64,000 nucleotides of DNA from JAAYLC01 sp035654795 (GCA_035654795.1 DASRWC010000019.1:20915-84914), one strand, 5' to 3'. Shown: positions 51,321 to 61,159, counted from the first letter of the stretch. The notes: a model not told the origin generated them from the sequence alone. Made by a program: numbers and translations.

Positions 51321-53093
51321 CTATTCTACAATCTTCATTTTCTTTAAAAGGAAAGAAGCATTCATATTCCGACAAATTCCTTCTTTAAATTTGTAATCAA
51401 AATAAAGATCATCACGAATAATTTGAGCATCGAAATAATAGTTCTTTACTTCCGGGAGCTCCTCGGCTATCTCACAAAGACTGAGATCGTGGGTGGCAAT
51501 AATTCCGGTAGAATTACTGTCAACCAATTTCTCAACAAATTTTCTGGAGCCTAAAGCCTTATCAGTACTATTTGTTCCTTTCAATATTTCATCAAGAATT
51601 ATGAAGTAATTGTCAAACTTTATGCGCTCTACAATAAATTTAAGTCGTTTTAATTCGCTGAAAAAATAAGATTCATCGTCTGTGAGACTGTCAGCGGTAC
51701 GCATACTCGTTATCAGTTTTATAGGGCTGTAATTTAAACGGGTAGCACAAACGGGCAAACCCATATTTCCCATAATTATGAGGAGGGAGACAGTGCGTAA
51801 AAACGTACTTTTTCCCGCCATATTGGCACCGGTAATAATAAAAAATTCCTCCGAATTTATCTTGAAGTCATTGCTAACCATAGTTGCCGGATCAAGCAAA
51901 GGATGTCCGGCATTTTTGGCATCCAGTATGGTTTTGTTGGATGTAATTTCGGGAAACACATAATTAGGATGATTGAAAGTAAAATTGCCTAATGAGTTGT
52001 AAGCATCAAAAAAGATAATAGTTTCAAACCATTTTGGAACTTGCTCACCATACGCCTCAATCCATTTTTCAATGCCTAAGCTTTGTTGGATGTCCCATAA
52101 AAAGAATCCATTCCCTAAGATGCCAAAGAGCATGTTATTTCGTTGATCCAAGGCATCTAGGTTTCGAGCAAATTTTTTGATAATCCACGAAGCTTTATTT
52201 TGAGCGGTGCTCACCGCAGCACGTTTCTCTTTCAATAATTCCGAAGTAAAGGTTTCCGATTCTATTTTGGAAAGCAATTGTTGAAACTGATTAAATGTGC
52301 TCAGAATTTTGGACGTATCGGAGGAGAGCGAATTTACGTTTTTTAAAAACCTGCCACTAATGGTCACTCCAAGAAAAAACCATCCGCCAACAAAATAACC
52401 TGAAATCAGATCTAGGAAATATGCAAAAACAAGAACGGTAGAAACAAAAGCAAAAACCTTGGCGAAAATGCCCCACCAATTTGGAATGAAACGTTTGTAT
52501 CCGGTTAACCATTCAGCAATAAAAGCCGTAGACACCTCTGTTTTTAGAAGAGAAGCTGTTGCAGAAAAATCCTGCTGCCATAGCTGCCGTTTAGATAAAT
52601 CTTCTATGGCTTCTTGTTTCTTTTGGATGTTGGCGGTGTCATTCTCAAGAAGTAGTTGCGAAAGACATTCTGCTCCTTCCGCCAAAGCTGTTCTATTTAT
52701 ATATTGAAAAAAAGACCCTCTACCAAAAAGGTCAATGTCATGGCTGTAAAAATGGTTGGGATCTTGAAATTCGCTGCCGTTAGGTAAGTTTTTGAATTTC
52801 CTTTCGAGCACCTGAAGCTCTAGTATATTTCTGTCTATTAAAGCTATTAGGAGCTTTTTCTTATAAAGCAATTTATTGTGTCTGAAAACAAGATAAATAA
52901 ATAAAGTGAGTGTAATAAAAATAAGTATGAGCATCATCTTAAAATCATCCAGACTTCCATAAATTCCGATAAGTCCGAGTGTGAAAACCAATAATCTCAG
53001 GATGCTGGATCTAAGAAGTTCTGTCTTAATTTTTTTCAACTCGCTTTCGCGAATCTCGATCGTTTCGGTGTAAAATTCTTTTGGGTTTGTCAT
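51321..53093 (-). CDS. membrane-anchored MutS-like ATPase
   Basis: A 590-residue protein with two membrane helices near the N-terminus (residues 30-47, 53-71) and a second pair near 212-250. A MutS-type ATPase domain fills the C-terminus. Visible motifs: Walker A TGANMAGKSTFLR, LITSMRTADSLTDDESYFFSELKRLK, Walker B YFIILDEILKGTNSTDKALG, and GIIATHDLSLCE. The mismatch-recognition and connector domains of MutS are absent. Proteins of this type are found in Bacteroidota and have no established role. The transmembrane segments argue against ordinary mismatch repair. Confidence 0.88.
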   Translation of the reverse strand: MTNPKEFYTETIEIRESELKKIKTELLRSSILRLLVFTLGLIGIYGSLDDFKMMLILIFITLTLFIYLVFRHNKLLYKKKLLIALIDRNILELQVLERKFKNLPNGSEFQDPNHFYSHDIDLFGRGSFFQYINRTALAEGAECLSQLLLENDTANIQKKQEAIEDLSKRQLWQQDFSATASLLKTEVSTAFIAEWLTGYKRFIPNWWGIFAKVFAFVSTVLVFAYFLDLISGYFVGGWFFLGVTISGRFLKNVNSLSSDTSKILSTFNQFQQLLSKIESETFTSELLKEKRAAVSTAQNKASWIIKKFARNLDALDQRNNMLFGILGNGFFLWDIQQSLGIEKWIEAYGEQVPKWFETIIFFDAYNSLGNFTFNHPNYVFPEITSNKTILDAKNAGHPLLDPATMVSNDFKINSEEFFIITGANMAGKSTFLRTVSLLIIMGNMGLPVCATRLNYSPIKLITSMRTADSLTDDESYFFSELKRLKFIVERIKFDNYFIILDEILKGTNSTDKALGSRKFVEKLVDSNSTGIIATHDLSLCEIAEELPEVKNYYFDAQIIRDDLYFDYKFKEGICRNMNASFLLKKMKIVE

Positions 53094-53189
53094 AAATATG
53101 GTGTAATCACAAAAGACGGGAAGTTATCATTTTTTTCTTGTTCGGTAAAGACCATAAAGCCTCAAGTTCTTTTCTTAATTGAACAGGTA

Positions 53190-53548
53190 ATGTTGTCACC
53201 ACCAAAGCATAAGATAACTCTAAAAGTTCGCAACGAAAAAAACAGGAAGATTTTGAATTTCTATGGGAATCGGTAAAAGGAGAAGATGATATTCATTCCT
53301 AAAAAATGCAATTAAGTCAAAATCGCATTTGAAGGTTTACGTCTCGGCGAGTTTATTCAGAAGAAATACTTCCGTATCAACCTTTGAAACTCTATATGGA
53401 ATCCTGCAAGAAAGATTTCCTGAATCTTTCCATTTATTAGAGCAAATAGATTCTAAATGATGAAGAACAAATTTCGAAGGAGGCATTTAAGAAAACCATA
53501 CAAGATTTTCCGGCAATAAAAAAAGCCTCTCGATTTTTATCGCAATGA
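53190..53548 (+). pseudogene. degenerate, unrecognised gene
   Basis: The 550 bases between the MutS-like gene and tRNA-Asp hold no intact gene. Consecutive, frame-shifted segments with protein-like composition can be read on the plus strand: ITLKVRNEKNRKILNFYGNR, QEDFEFLWESVKGEDDIHS, IAFEGLRLGEFIQKKYF, FETLYGILQERFPESFHLLE, and DEEQISKEAFKKTIQDFPAI ending at a TGA (53546-53548). They look like one small gene of about 110-130 codons with several frameshifts. I could not identify it. It could instead be chance. Confidence 0.35.
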
Positions 53549-53645
53549 TAAAAAGAAAAGCTTCTCATCGGTCTATTGCTAAACCACTTCCCAAATAAAT
53601 TGGGACAACACAACATTTTAAAAAGTCAAATGACTTTCAACAATG

Positions 53646-53719
53646 CGGTCTGGACGAGACTCGAACTCGCGACCCCCTGCGTGACAGGCAGGTATTCTAA
53701 CCAACTGAACTACCAGACC
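53646..53719 (-). tRNA. tRNA-Asp (GTC)
   Basis: 74 nt form a full cloverleaf: acceptor GGTCTGG with CCAGACC, anticodon stem CCTGC/GCAGG around CTGTCAC with anticodon GTC, and T arm GCGAGTTCGAGTCTCGT. The discriminator is G, as expected for Asp. Confidence 0.97.
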
Positions 53720-53821
53720 AATATATTCAATTCGTAAAAACGAACCCCGACGACAGTCGGGCAATATGAATAATTGTTACAACACAATTTTAAAGAACTT
53801 TTATTTCCTTGATTGCGGTGG

Positions 53822-53852
53822 CAAATATAACACACCCTTTGATATTGGCAAA
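53822..53852 (-). promoter_or_regulatory. promoter of tRNA-Asp
   Basis: Minus strand: -33 TTTG (53849-53852), 19-bp spacer, -7 TATATTTG (53822-53829). The tRNA begins about 100 nt downstream, leaving a long leader with the hairpin CCCGAC-gacaGTCGGG (53745-53761). Confidence 0.7.
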
Positions 53853-53899
53853 TTATTTTAGGAAAATAATTTGCCGCTAAAGAACTTTATTTCTCCCGT

Positions 53900-54835
53900 T
53901 TATCCAAACCTCTGACGCTCTAGGAGATAGGTCAAAAGTATTTTGTTGAAATTTTCATTAATGTCACTGGGAACATATTTTATCCTGTATTGACCACACC
54001 GCAATTCAAGTTCTTTAAAGAAATCTCCAACCGCCTTGGTATAATTTTCTTTTACGTGCTCTGCATATAGGTCTATATATTCTCCTGTCTCAACATCAAA
54101 AAAGCGTGTCGGCTTATTTTCAAAATCCAATTGAAGCTCTAACTTCTTGTCAAATGTGTGAAAAAGAATCACCTCATGCTTCTTGTATTTTAGGTGCTGA
54201 AGCGCTTCAAAAATTTCCTCCTGTTCAATCGAGGTTTGAAACATATCTGAAAAAAGAAAAACCAACGATCGGCGTTTTAATTTTTCTGCAATCAAATGAA
54301 GATGCTCAACTGAAGATGTTCCTGTCTGCAAAGGTTGCTGCCTTAGGAGTGAGTTTAATTCGTTTAACAACATTCGGTGATGCCTTTCACTTCCTTTCTC
54401 TGCCGCATAAAACTCATAATCTTCCCCATAGATACTCATCCCAACCGCATCCCGCTGGCGCTTCATCAAATTCATAATAGCGGCTGTAGCCAGTACAGAA
54501 AATCCAATTTTGTTGAAGGTATTCAGACTAAAAGAATTTATCTTCGGGAAGTGCATGGAGCTGCTATTATCTATTATGAGATGGCAACGCAAGTTTGTCT
54601 CTTCCTCATACCTTTTTGTATATAATTTGTCAGTTTTGGCAAATAACTTCCAGTCAATGTGCTTTGTACTCTCACCTTGATTGTAGATCTTGTGTTCAGC
54701 AAATTCGGCAGAAAAACCATGGAACGGACTTTTGTGCAAACCCGATATGAAACCTTCCACAACCTGATTGGCAAGAAGTTCTAAATTATTAAAACCTCTA
54801 ACTTCGTTAATTTCCTTCTCTACGTCCAAAGACAT
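53900..54835 (-). CDS. DUF58 domain protein
   Basis: A 311-residue cytoplasmic protein with the DUF58 signature: GLHKSPFHGFSAEFAEHKIYNQGE, HIDWKLFAKTDKLYTKRYEEETN, then a von Willebrand-like core with DNSSSMHFP (a MIDAS-type DxSxS motif) and VFLFSDMF. Such proteins usually act with a MoxR ATPase and BatA/B/C-type proteins. None of these lies beside it here. It probably reports or recruits metal- or stress-linked partners, but the role is not shown. Confidence 0.92.
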   Translation of the reverse strand: MSLDVEKEINEVRGFNNLELLANQVVEGFISGLHKSPFHGFSAEFAEHKIYNQGESTKHIDWKLFAKTDKLYTKRYEEETNLRCHLIIDNSSSMHFPKINSFSLNTFNKIGFSVLATAAIMNLMKRQRDAVGMSIYGEDYEFYAAEKGSERHHRMLLNELNSLLRQQPLQTGTSSVEHLHLIAEKLKRRSLVFLFSDMFQTSIEQEEIFEALQHLKYKKHEVILFHTFDKKLELQLDFENKPTRFFDVETGEYIDLYAEHVKENYTKAVGDFFKELELRCGQYRIKYVPSDINENFNKILLTYLLERQRFG

Positions 54836-54897
54836 TTAGAATATAATAAAAAAAGATGGTCGAAAAACCAAGTCTCAATACCACCTTTCTGTATGAA

Positions 54898-55356
54898 TTA
54901 TTGTTTTGTCAATGTATAGAAATTGGCCAGTTGTGCATCCAAAACATTTCCTTTCATGTCTAGCATCCGCACTTCGTTTTCTCGAACCTGGAAGCGAATA
55001 ACGATTTTACCTGCTTCAACGATAATTTCGGAACCGTTATTTTCCCAAGTAAACTTTCCATCAGCCTTATATCTTACAGTTTCTTTTCCGTTCTGAACCG
55101 CTGTTTGCGATAAAACAAAAGAATTGTCTTGATTTAATCTCAATATCGTTTTCATGTCTTCACAGTCCTCACAGTAGCTGCTGCCTTCGTAAACGCCGGC
55201 CCAGTCCAGAGAATTCTGTGCATTATGCCCGTCAGGTAAGGTTTTCGTGGTGCTTTTATTTACTAAAACATCCTCACGACTGTCGTTGCTCTCACCGCTT
55301 TTACAGGCAAAAACAAAAACTAGCGATAGTATGGACAAAGTTAATTTGATTCTCAT
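54898..55356 (-). CDS. NlpE-like lipoprotein
   Basis: A 152-residue lipoprotein (lipobox VFVFAC, C18). Its core has SLDWAGVYEGSSYCEDCEDMKTILRL, the beta-barrel start of the NlpE N-terminal domain, including a CxxC (Cys-Glu-Asp-Cys), then KADGKFTWENNGSEI and a strand-rich end. NlpE is the outer-membrane lipoprotein that reports copper stress and surface contact to the Cpx system in E. coli. Whether this one does so cannot be told here. It is isolated from the copper-type operon at 8-11 kb. Confidence 0.88.
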   Translation of the reverse strand: MRIKLTLSILSLVFVFACKSGESNDSREDVLVNKSTTKTLPDGHNAQNSLDWAGVYEGSSYCEDCEDMKTILRLNQDNSFVLSQTAVQNGKETVRYKADGKFTWENNGSEIIVEAGKIVIRFQVRENEVRMLDMKGNVLDAQLANFYTLTKQ

Positions 55357-55385
55357 AGGTATAGTTTTTGGTTAATCTTGATTAA

Positions 55386-55931
55386 TTACTTCAAAATATG
55401 GTCAACAATTCCATATTCTAAAGATTCTTCCGCTCCCATCCAATGGTCTCTATTAAAATCCTTCATCACTCTGTCGAAGGATTGACCACAATTCTCGGCA
55501 AGAATTCGGGCGCTTATTTCTTTTGTCAAGAGAATTTCTCTTGCAGTTATTTCAATATCACTGGCTACACCTCTTGTACCTCCGCTTGGCTGATGGATCA
55601 TGACACGCGCATAAGGCTGAATAAAGCGTCTTCCTTTTTCACCGGCAGAAAGCAAGATGCTTCCCATAGAAGCAGCAAGTCCGGTACAGATTGTGGATAC
55701 AGGACTCTCAATTTCTTTCATAACATCATAAATAGAGAAACCGGAAGTGACATAACCTCCCGGACTGTTGATATAGAATTTAATTTCTTCCTTGCCCACA
55801 GAGTCTAAATATAACAACCTTTCTACCACGTGTTTGGCGGAATCATCATCAACCATTCCCCATAAAAATATTTTCCGCTCATCCAGTAGCTTATTATCTA
55901 TACGATCCTGTACTTTATATATTTTATCCAT
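55386..55931 (-). CDS. clpP: ClpP-type serine protease, short form
   Basis: A 181-residue ClpP. Catalytic residues are all present: serine in GLAASMGSILL, histidine in ARVMIHQPSGG, and aspartate in FNRDHWMGAEESL. The N-terminal axial-loop region (MDKIYKVQDRIDNKLLDERK) is short, and the C-terminus ends GIVDHILK without an extension. This makes it smaller than the typical ClpP (about 200). It could be the second, short paralogue found in several Bacteroidota. No clpX is adjacent. Confidence 0.9.
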   Translation of the reverse strand: MDKIYKVQDRIDNKLLDERKIFLWGMVDDDSAKHVVERLLYLDSVGKEEIKFYINSPGGYVTSGFSIYDVMKEIESPVSTICTGLAASMGSILLSAGEKGRRFIQPYARVMIHQPSGGTRGVASDIEITAREILLTKEISARILAENCGQSFDRVMKDFNRDHWMGAEESLEYGIVDHILK

Positions 55932-55976
55932 TCAGAATTATGTTGTTTTAAATTTTGTAGAACATTTATAAAAATA

Positions 55977-56008
55977 ACAAAAGGCCCGACAATTTGCCAA
56001 GCCTTTAT
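55977..56008 (-). terminator. terminator of trxA
   Basis: AAAGGC pairs with GCCTTT around a 14-nt loop, followed by T-rich sequence on the minus strand. Confidence 0.55.
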
Positions 56009-56029
56009 CTTTAAATTATTTTCCTTTGA

Positions 56030-56347
56030 TTATAATAAGGAGTCAATAGCTTCTGCATAAACATTTTTAGGAGCAACCCCTACTTGTCTGCCTACTACTT
56101 CTCCATTTTGGAAAACCAGTACCGTTGGAATATTTCTTACACCATATTTTGCTGCAAATTCTTGATTTGCATCTACGTCAACTTTACCAATAACTGCCTT
56201 CCCTTCATATTCTTTACTCAACTCGTCTATAACCGGAGCTACCATTCGGCAAGGTCCACACCAAGCTGCCCAAAAATCAACCAGCACAGGCTTATCACTT
56301 TTCAATACTGTTTCTTCAAAATTAGCGTCTGTTATTTCTAATGCCAT
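56030..56347 (-). CDS. trxA: thioredoxin
   Basis: A 105-residue cytoplasmic thioredoxin with VDFWAAWCGPCRMVAPVIDEL (active-site WCGPC), KVDVDANQEFAAKYGVRNIPTVLVF (cis-Pro), and GRQVGVAPKN. It keeps protein thiols reduced and donates electrons to ribonucleotide reductase, among others. The -7 box TAGATTTG lies at 56370-56377 on the minus strand. Confidence 0.97.
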   Translation of the reverse strand: MALEITDANFEETVLKSDKPVLVDFWAAWCGPCRMVAPVIDELSKEYEGKAVIGKVDVDANQEFAAKYGVRNIPTVLVFQNGEVVGRQVGVAPKNVYAEAIDSLL

Positions 56348-56369
56348 AATTATCTCTTTTTAGTTTGTA

Positions 56370-56377
56370 CAAATCTA
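56370..56377 (-). promoter_or_regulatory. -7 box of trxA
   Basis: TAGATTTG on the minus strand, about 22 nt before the ATG. Confidence 0.55.
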
Positions 56378-56457
56378 TGGTTTTCTTGTATTACAAGCCC
56401 TAGATTAATATTACTTTAAGTTATTCAAAGATTGTATTTTCTTATAAGACTCCAAAA

Positions 56458-59400
56458 TTAATTGAGTCTATATTTCAACTGTTTTTTTTCTAAACTTCTT
56501 AAAAGCTTTCCGGAGATACTCACTTTATACTTCCTGCTTGGCATGGTGATTTTAGTTTGAGGCATACTATCTTCAAAAACGACAAATTCCAGTTGTTTAT
56601 TACCTTGATATTCCATCACCAAGCCTCTTAAAAAGCTTATTCGGTCCTCATCTACCTCACTCAGCGGAATCTTAATGGTGATTTTTTTGGATTGTTTGTC
56701 AATAACATCCTGAAGCAACATCACATTCATCACTTGAATTGAAGGATCTTTTTTCCTGCCTGTTCTTTTATCAACCCAACCCTCTCTGACGGTTAATCGA
56801 ATGTGAACAAAGGAGTTTTGAACCATTAAATGCCTCCACTTCAAATAGTCTTCGCCATACATTCTGAGCTCAAAATTATCTTCATAATCTTCAATTACAA
56901 AAATTCCGAATCCGGTTCCGTTCCTGGATTCCAGATGCTTTGTCTCGGAAACAATACCCCCTATCTGAACCTCTCTTTTCACCATCTTCTCAAGATCTTG
57001 AAGCTCCGACAACCCGGCTGTCGTGAAAAATTTCATTTCATGTTTATAATCATCCAAAGGATGACCGGAAATATAAAGCCCTACAACCTCCTTCTCCAGT
57101 TTTAATTTGCGCATCGTACTCCATTCTTCACAAGGCGGAACTTCGGGTTCAGGAATCTGTACTTCACTCATATCCCCAAAGAGACTTACCTGAGCCGAAT
57201 TCTCATTCTCTTGAAATTTTGAAGCATACCGCAATACCTTTTCTAAAAAAACAATACCGTCTTGATCTTTATGAAGATATTGTGCTCTGTGTGCCCCAAA
57301 CCCATCAAATCCTCCCGCATAGGCAAGATTTTCAAAAGCTCTTTTATTTGCAGCTCTTAGATCAATGCGCTTGGCCAAATCAAAAACGGATTTATATTTT
57401 CCCTGGGATCTATTTTCAACTATGGTCTCTACCGCGCCCCTTCCAACTCCTTTTACCGCTCCCATTCCAAAACGAATAGCTCCTCTATCATTAACGGTAA
57501 ACTTGTAATTGGATTCATTTACATCAGGACCCAGGATTTCTATTCCCATTCTTCGGCATTCTTCCATCAAAAAAGATACCTCTTTGATATCATTCATACT
57601 GTTTGAAAGCACTGCCGCCATAAATTCCGCAGGGTAGTGCGCCTTCAAATAGGCTGTCTGATAAGCTACCCACGCATAGCAGGTAGAGTGGGATTTATTA
57701 AAAGCATAATGCGCAAATGCTTCCCAATCTTTCCAAATCTTCTCCAGAATCTTCTCATCATGACCTTTTTCTTTGGCCTGCGTGATAAATTTCGATTTCA
57801 TGTTGGCCAGAACATCCACCAATTTTTTCCCCATCGCTTTTCTGAGCACGTCGGCCTCACCTTTTGTAAACCCGGCAAGTTTTTGAGAAAGCAGCATCAC
57901 TTGCTCCTGATAAACCGTGATTCCATAGGTTTCTTCTAGGTATTCAGCCATATCAGGCAGATCATAAGTAATTTCTTCCTCACCGTTTTTTCTTTTCACA
58001 AAAGCCGGAATGTAGTCCATCGGTCCGGGACGATACAGAGCATTCATCGCAATTAAATCTGCAAAATTGGTAGGTTTCAATTCCCGCATATATTTCTGCA
58101 TCCCCGGAGATTCATACTGAAAAACTGCAACAGTCTCCCCACGCTGGAAAAGCTCGTATGTCTTCGCATCATCCAATGGAAAAGTATCGGGATCAATTTC
58201 TATATTATGTCGAAGCTTCACAAGCTCTACCGCATCCTTTATATGAGTTAACGTTTTTAAACCCAAGAAATCCATTTTCAACAACCCGGCGCTCTCCACA
58301 ACAGAGTTGTCAAATTGTGTCACATATAAATCAGAATCCTTGGCGGTAGCAACCGGAACAAAATCTGTGATATCACTCGGGGTAATAATAACCCCACAAG
58401 CATGAATGCCGGTATTTCTTACGGAACCTTCCAAAACTCTCGCCTGATTAATAGTTTGTCCTTCCAAGCTAGAAGATTCAGCTAAGGCACGAAGCTCGAG
58501 AACATTGGCAAAATCTTCCGGACGAAGTTGTTTTCGTAAATTTTCCTCGTCCACTTTAAAAATTGCATTCAGCTTACCCATGGTTGGGATCATTTTTGAA
58601 ATCCTGTCTGCCTCATGCAATGGAAGATCCAAGACGCGAGCGGTATCACGAATGGAAGATTTGGCGGCCATGGTCCCATAGGTTATAATCTGAGCCACCT
58701 GACTGCTGCCATACTTTTTGATAACATATTCCATGACCTTACTTCTACCTTCGTCATCAAAATCAATATCAATATCCGGCATACTTACACGATCAGGATT
58801 CAAAAAACGCTCAAAGAGCAAATCGTATTTAATCGGACAAATATTTGTGATTCCCAAACAGTAAGCCACAGCACTACCGGCAGCAGATCCTCTTCCGGGG
58901 CCGACGGAAACTCCCATTTTCCGTGCTTCGGCAATAAAATCCTGAACAATCAGAAAATATCCGGGATATCCTGTATTTTCAATTACACTCAATTCAAAAT
59001 CCAGCCGCTCTTTTATATCTTTCGCCTTTTCGGATAAATCGTCAGGATTATCAGGATTCATGAGAATCTCATCATCGAGCCCACGTATTTCTTCGTAACG
59101 TTTTTTGGCTCCCTGAAAGGTCAGAAATCTTAGGTATTTATTCTCGCCTCGTTTTCCTCCGTCCACCTCATCTTCAGCAACCAAAAATGCCTCGGGAATA
59201 TCAAATTTGGGAAGCAGAACATCTCGATGAAGGGTATAGGACTCTATTTTATCAACTACTTCTTGAATGTTAAGTATAGCTTCCGGAAGATCTTTAAAAA
59301 GCTCTTTCATTTCATCCGAACTTTTAAAATAATATTCCTGATTTGGGAGACCATAACGATACCCACGCCCACGGCCAATAGGTGTAGCTTGCTTTTCTCC

Positions 59401-60873
59401 GTCTTTTACACATAATAAAATATCGTGGGCATTCGCATCTTCTTTATTTATGTAGAAAGTATTGTTACACGCCACCAGCTTAATATCGTGGATGCGGGAG
59501 AATTCAACTAAAAATTCATTCACCCGATTTTCATCTTCCTGTCCGTGGCGCAAAATTTCAATATAAAGATCATCGCCAAATGTTTTTTTCCACCACAGTA
59601 AGGCTTCTTCCGCCTGACGTTCGCCCACATTTAAAATCTTTCCGGGCACCTCTCCTGTGAGGCCTCCCGTCAGCACAATCAGGTCTTCTTTATATTGTTC
59701 CACAATTTTTTTATCGATTCGGGGAACGTAGTAGAATCCCTGAGTATAAGCGATGGATGACATTTTCGCAAGGTTGTGATAACCTTTCTTACTTTTGGCC
59801 AAGAAAACAACCTGATATCCGTTGTCTTTGACATTTTTGTTTAAATGATCCTCACAGACAAAAAACTCACACCCGACAATAGCTTTCAATTTTTTATCCG
59901 CTTCTTCCGGCGCGATTTTTTTATTGTAATTGGATACTGCCTGAACGAAACGGAATGCTCCCATCATATTTCCCGAATCGGTTAGCGCCACCGCAGGCAT
60001 CTTATGGGCCACTGCTGCATTCACCAAATCATTGACACTGGATGTGGATTGCAAGACAGAATATTGCGAGTGATTATGAAGATGCACAAAAACAGCATCC
60101 TCCAGCGTAGCAATGTTTTTCTCAATCTCTCTTGAAGAAAGCCCTTGATCTTTAGTTAGCGCAGCTATCTGTTTGCGGATTTTTTCCGACTCTTCTTTAA
60201 AACTGATGTGTTTTAATCCGATCAGCTGGATGGGTTGTGGGTTTGCTTTTGAGAAATTTTCAAAATAATCGGGAGTGACATCCAGCTCTTCCTCAGTAAA
60301 TATTCTTCTGCGTACCAATTCCAGAAAACAGCGTGTTGTGGCTTCCACGTCGGCAGTGGCATTGTGTGCCTCCTGAAAGGTTTCCTCAAACAGAAATTCA
60401 TGCAATTCTGTGAGCGTAGGAAGTTTAAAGCGGCCTCCTCTTCCGCCGGGAATCTGACAGAGTTGCGCGGTCACTTCAGTACAAGTATCTAATATCCGCG
60501 CTTCGACCAAGGGATTTTCTATTCCTAATCTATAGAATTCCGCTCCCATTATATTAAGGTCAAATTCCACATTCTGGCCCACAATAAATTTAGCACGCTT
60601 TACCGCATTTACAAAAGCCTCCACCGCTTCGGAAAGCGGTACTCCCTGTTGAGCGGCAAGTTCTGTTGAAATTCCATGTACCTTTTCCGAATCAAACGGA
60701 ATATTAAACCCATCCGGACGAATTAAGAAATCCTCGTTGGCTATGAGTTTTCCATCCTCATCGTGCAATTGCCAGGCGATTTGAACACATCGAGGCCAGT
60801 TGTCAGAATCGCTTAGAGGAGCGTTGTAATTTCTAGGCAAGCCGGTTGTTTCTGTATCGAAAATTAAATACAT
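56458..60873 (-). CDS. dnaE: DNA polymerase III alpha with fused proofreading exonuclease
   Basis: The replicative polymerase. The 1471-residue chain starts with a DEDDh exonuclease domain (residues 1-190): D6 and E8 in DTETTGL, D105 in NVEFDLN, and H170 and D175 in HNATADVEA. In E. coli the exonuclease is the separate epsilon subunit. The PHP domain follows, with HLHNHSQYSVLQS from about 264, then polymerase core motifs VGPGRGSAAGS and PDIDIDFDDEGR, the finger domain, and C-terminal OB-fold/binding regions. The fusion is common in Bacteroidota. A TATTTTTG box lies at 60949-60956 on the minus strand. Confidence 0.97.
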   Translation of the reverse strand: MYLIFDTETTGLPRNYNAPLSDSDNWPRCVQIAWQLHDEDGKLIANEDFLIRPDGFNIPFDSEKVHGISTELAAQQGVPLSEAVEAFVNAVKRAKFIVGQNVEFDLNIMGAEFYRLGIENPLVEARILDTCTEVTAQLCQIPGGRGGRFKLPTLTELHEFLFEETFQEAHNATADVEATTRCFLELVRRRIFTEEELDVTPDYFENFSKANPQPIQLIGLKHISFKEESEKIRKQIAALTKDQGLSSREIEKNIATLEDAVFVHLHNHSQYSVLQSTSSVNDLVNAAVAHKMPAVALTDSGNMMGAFRFVQAVSNYNKKIAPEEADKKLKAIVGCEFFVCEDHLNKNVKDNGYQVVFLAKSKKGYHNLAKMSSIAYTQGFYYVPRIDKKIVEQYKEDLIVLTGGLTGEVPGKILNVGERQAEEALLWWKKTFGDDLYIEILRHGQEDENRVNEFLVEFSRIHDIKLVACNNTFYINKEDANAHDILLCVKDGEKQATPIGRGRGYRYGLPNQEYYFKSSDEMKELFKDLPEAILNIQEVVDKIESYTLHRDVLLPKFDIPEAFLVAEDEVDGGKRGENKYLRFLTFQGAKKRYEEIRGLDDEILMNPDNPDDLSEKAKDIKERLDFELSVIENTGYPGYFLIVQDFIAEARKMGVSVGPGRGSAAGSAVAYCLGITNICPIKYDLLFERFLNPDRVSMPDIDIDFDDEGRSKVMEYVIKKYGSSQVAQIITYGTMAAKSSIRDTARVLDLPLHEADRISKMIPTMGKLNAIFKVDEENLRKQLRPEDFANVLELRALAESSSLEGQTINQARVLEGSVRNTGIHACGVIITPSDITDFVPVATAKDSDLYVTQFDNSVVESAGLLKMDFLGLKTLTHIKDAVELVKLRHNIEIDPDTFPLDDAKTYELFQRGETVAVFQYESPGMQKYMRELKPTNFADLIAMNALYRPGPMDYIPAFVKRKNGEEEITYDLPDMAEYLEETYGITVYQEQVMLLSQKLAGFTKGEADVLRKAMGKKLVDVLANMKSKFITQAKEKGHDEKILEKIWKDWEAFAHYAFNKSHSTCYAWVAYQTAYLKAHYPAEFMAAVLSNSMNDIKEVSFLMEECRRMGIEILGPDVNESNYKFTVNDRGAIRFGMGAVKGVGRGAVETIVENRSQGKYKSVFDLAKRIDLRAANKRAFENLAYAGGFDGFGAHRAQYLHKDQDGIVFLEKVLRYASKFQENENSAQVSLFGDMSEVQIPEPEVPPCEEWSTMRKLKLEKEVVGLYISGHPLDDYKHEMKFFTTAGLSELQDLEKMVKREVQIGGIVSETKHLESRNGTGFGIFVIEDYEDNFELRMYGEDYLKWRHLMVQNSFVHIRLTVREGWVDKRTGRKKDPSIQVMNVMLLQDVIDKQSKKITIKIPLSEVDEDRISFLRGLVMEYQGNKQLEFVVFEDSMPQTKITMPSRKYKVSISGKLLRSLEKKQLKYRLN

Positions 60874-60948
60874 AGAGGAATAATTATTCTATAAAAGTTA
60901 TGGAAATAGACTGAAAAATCAGATCGTTTTTTCAAGAAATCTGATTGA

Positions 60949-60956
60949 CAAAAATA
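60949..60956 (-). promoter_or_regulatory. -7 box of dnaE
   Basis: TATTTTTG on the minus strand. The rest of the 60874-61252 gap has no gene. Confidence 0.55.
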
Positions 60957-61159
60957 CGAAAATTATAAAGGATGAAAGGTTAAAAGTAGTACTTGCTGTT
61001 TCCCATGCGAGATATTTTTTCATCTATAATTGCGACGGCATAAGCACCTTGTCATTGATTTTGTATTTCTTAGAGAGGGCACAGAAAAATTATTTCACTC
61101 ATTGTAATTTTAATATTTTGCAAATAGTTCCCTTAAATAGAAATCAAAGTAATATCTTT

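Noticed and set aside
53900..55356. A complete MoxR/Bat operon around the DUF58 gene
   Set aside because: Neither a MoxR ATPase nor BatA/B/C-type genes lie next to it. The neighbours are an NlpE-like lipoprotein and tRNA-Asp.
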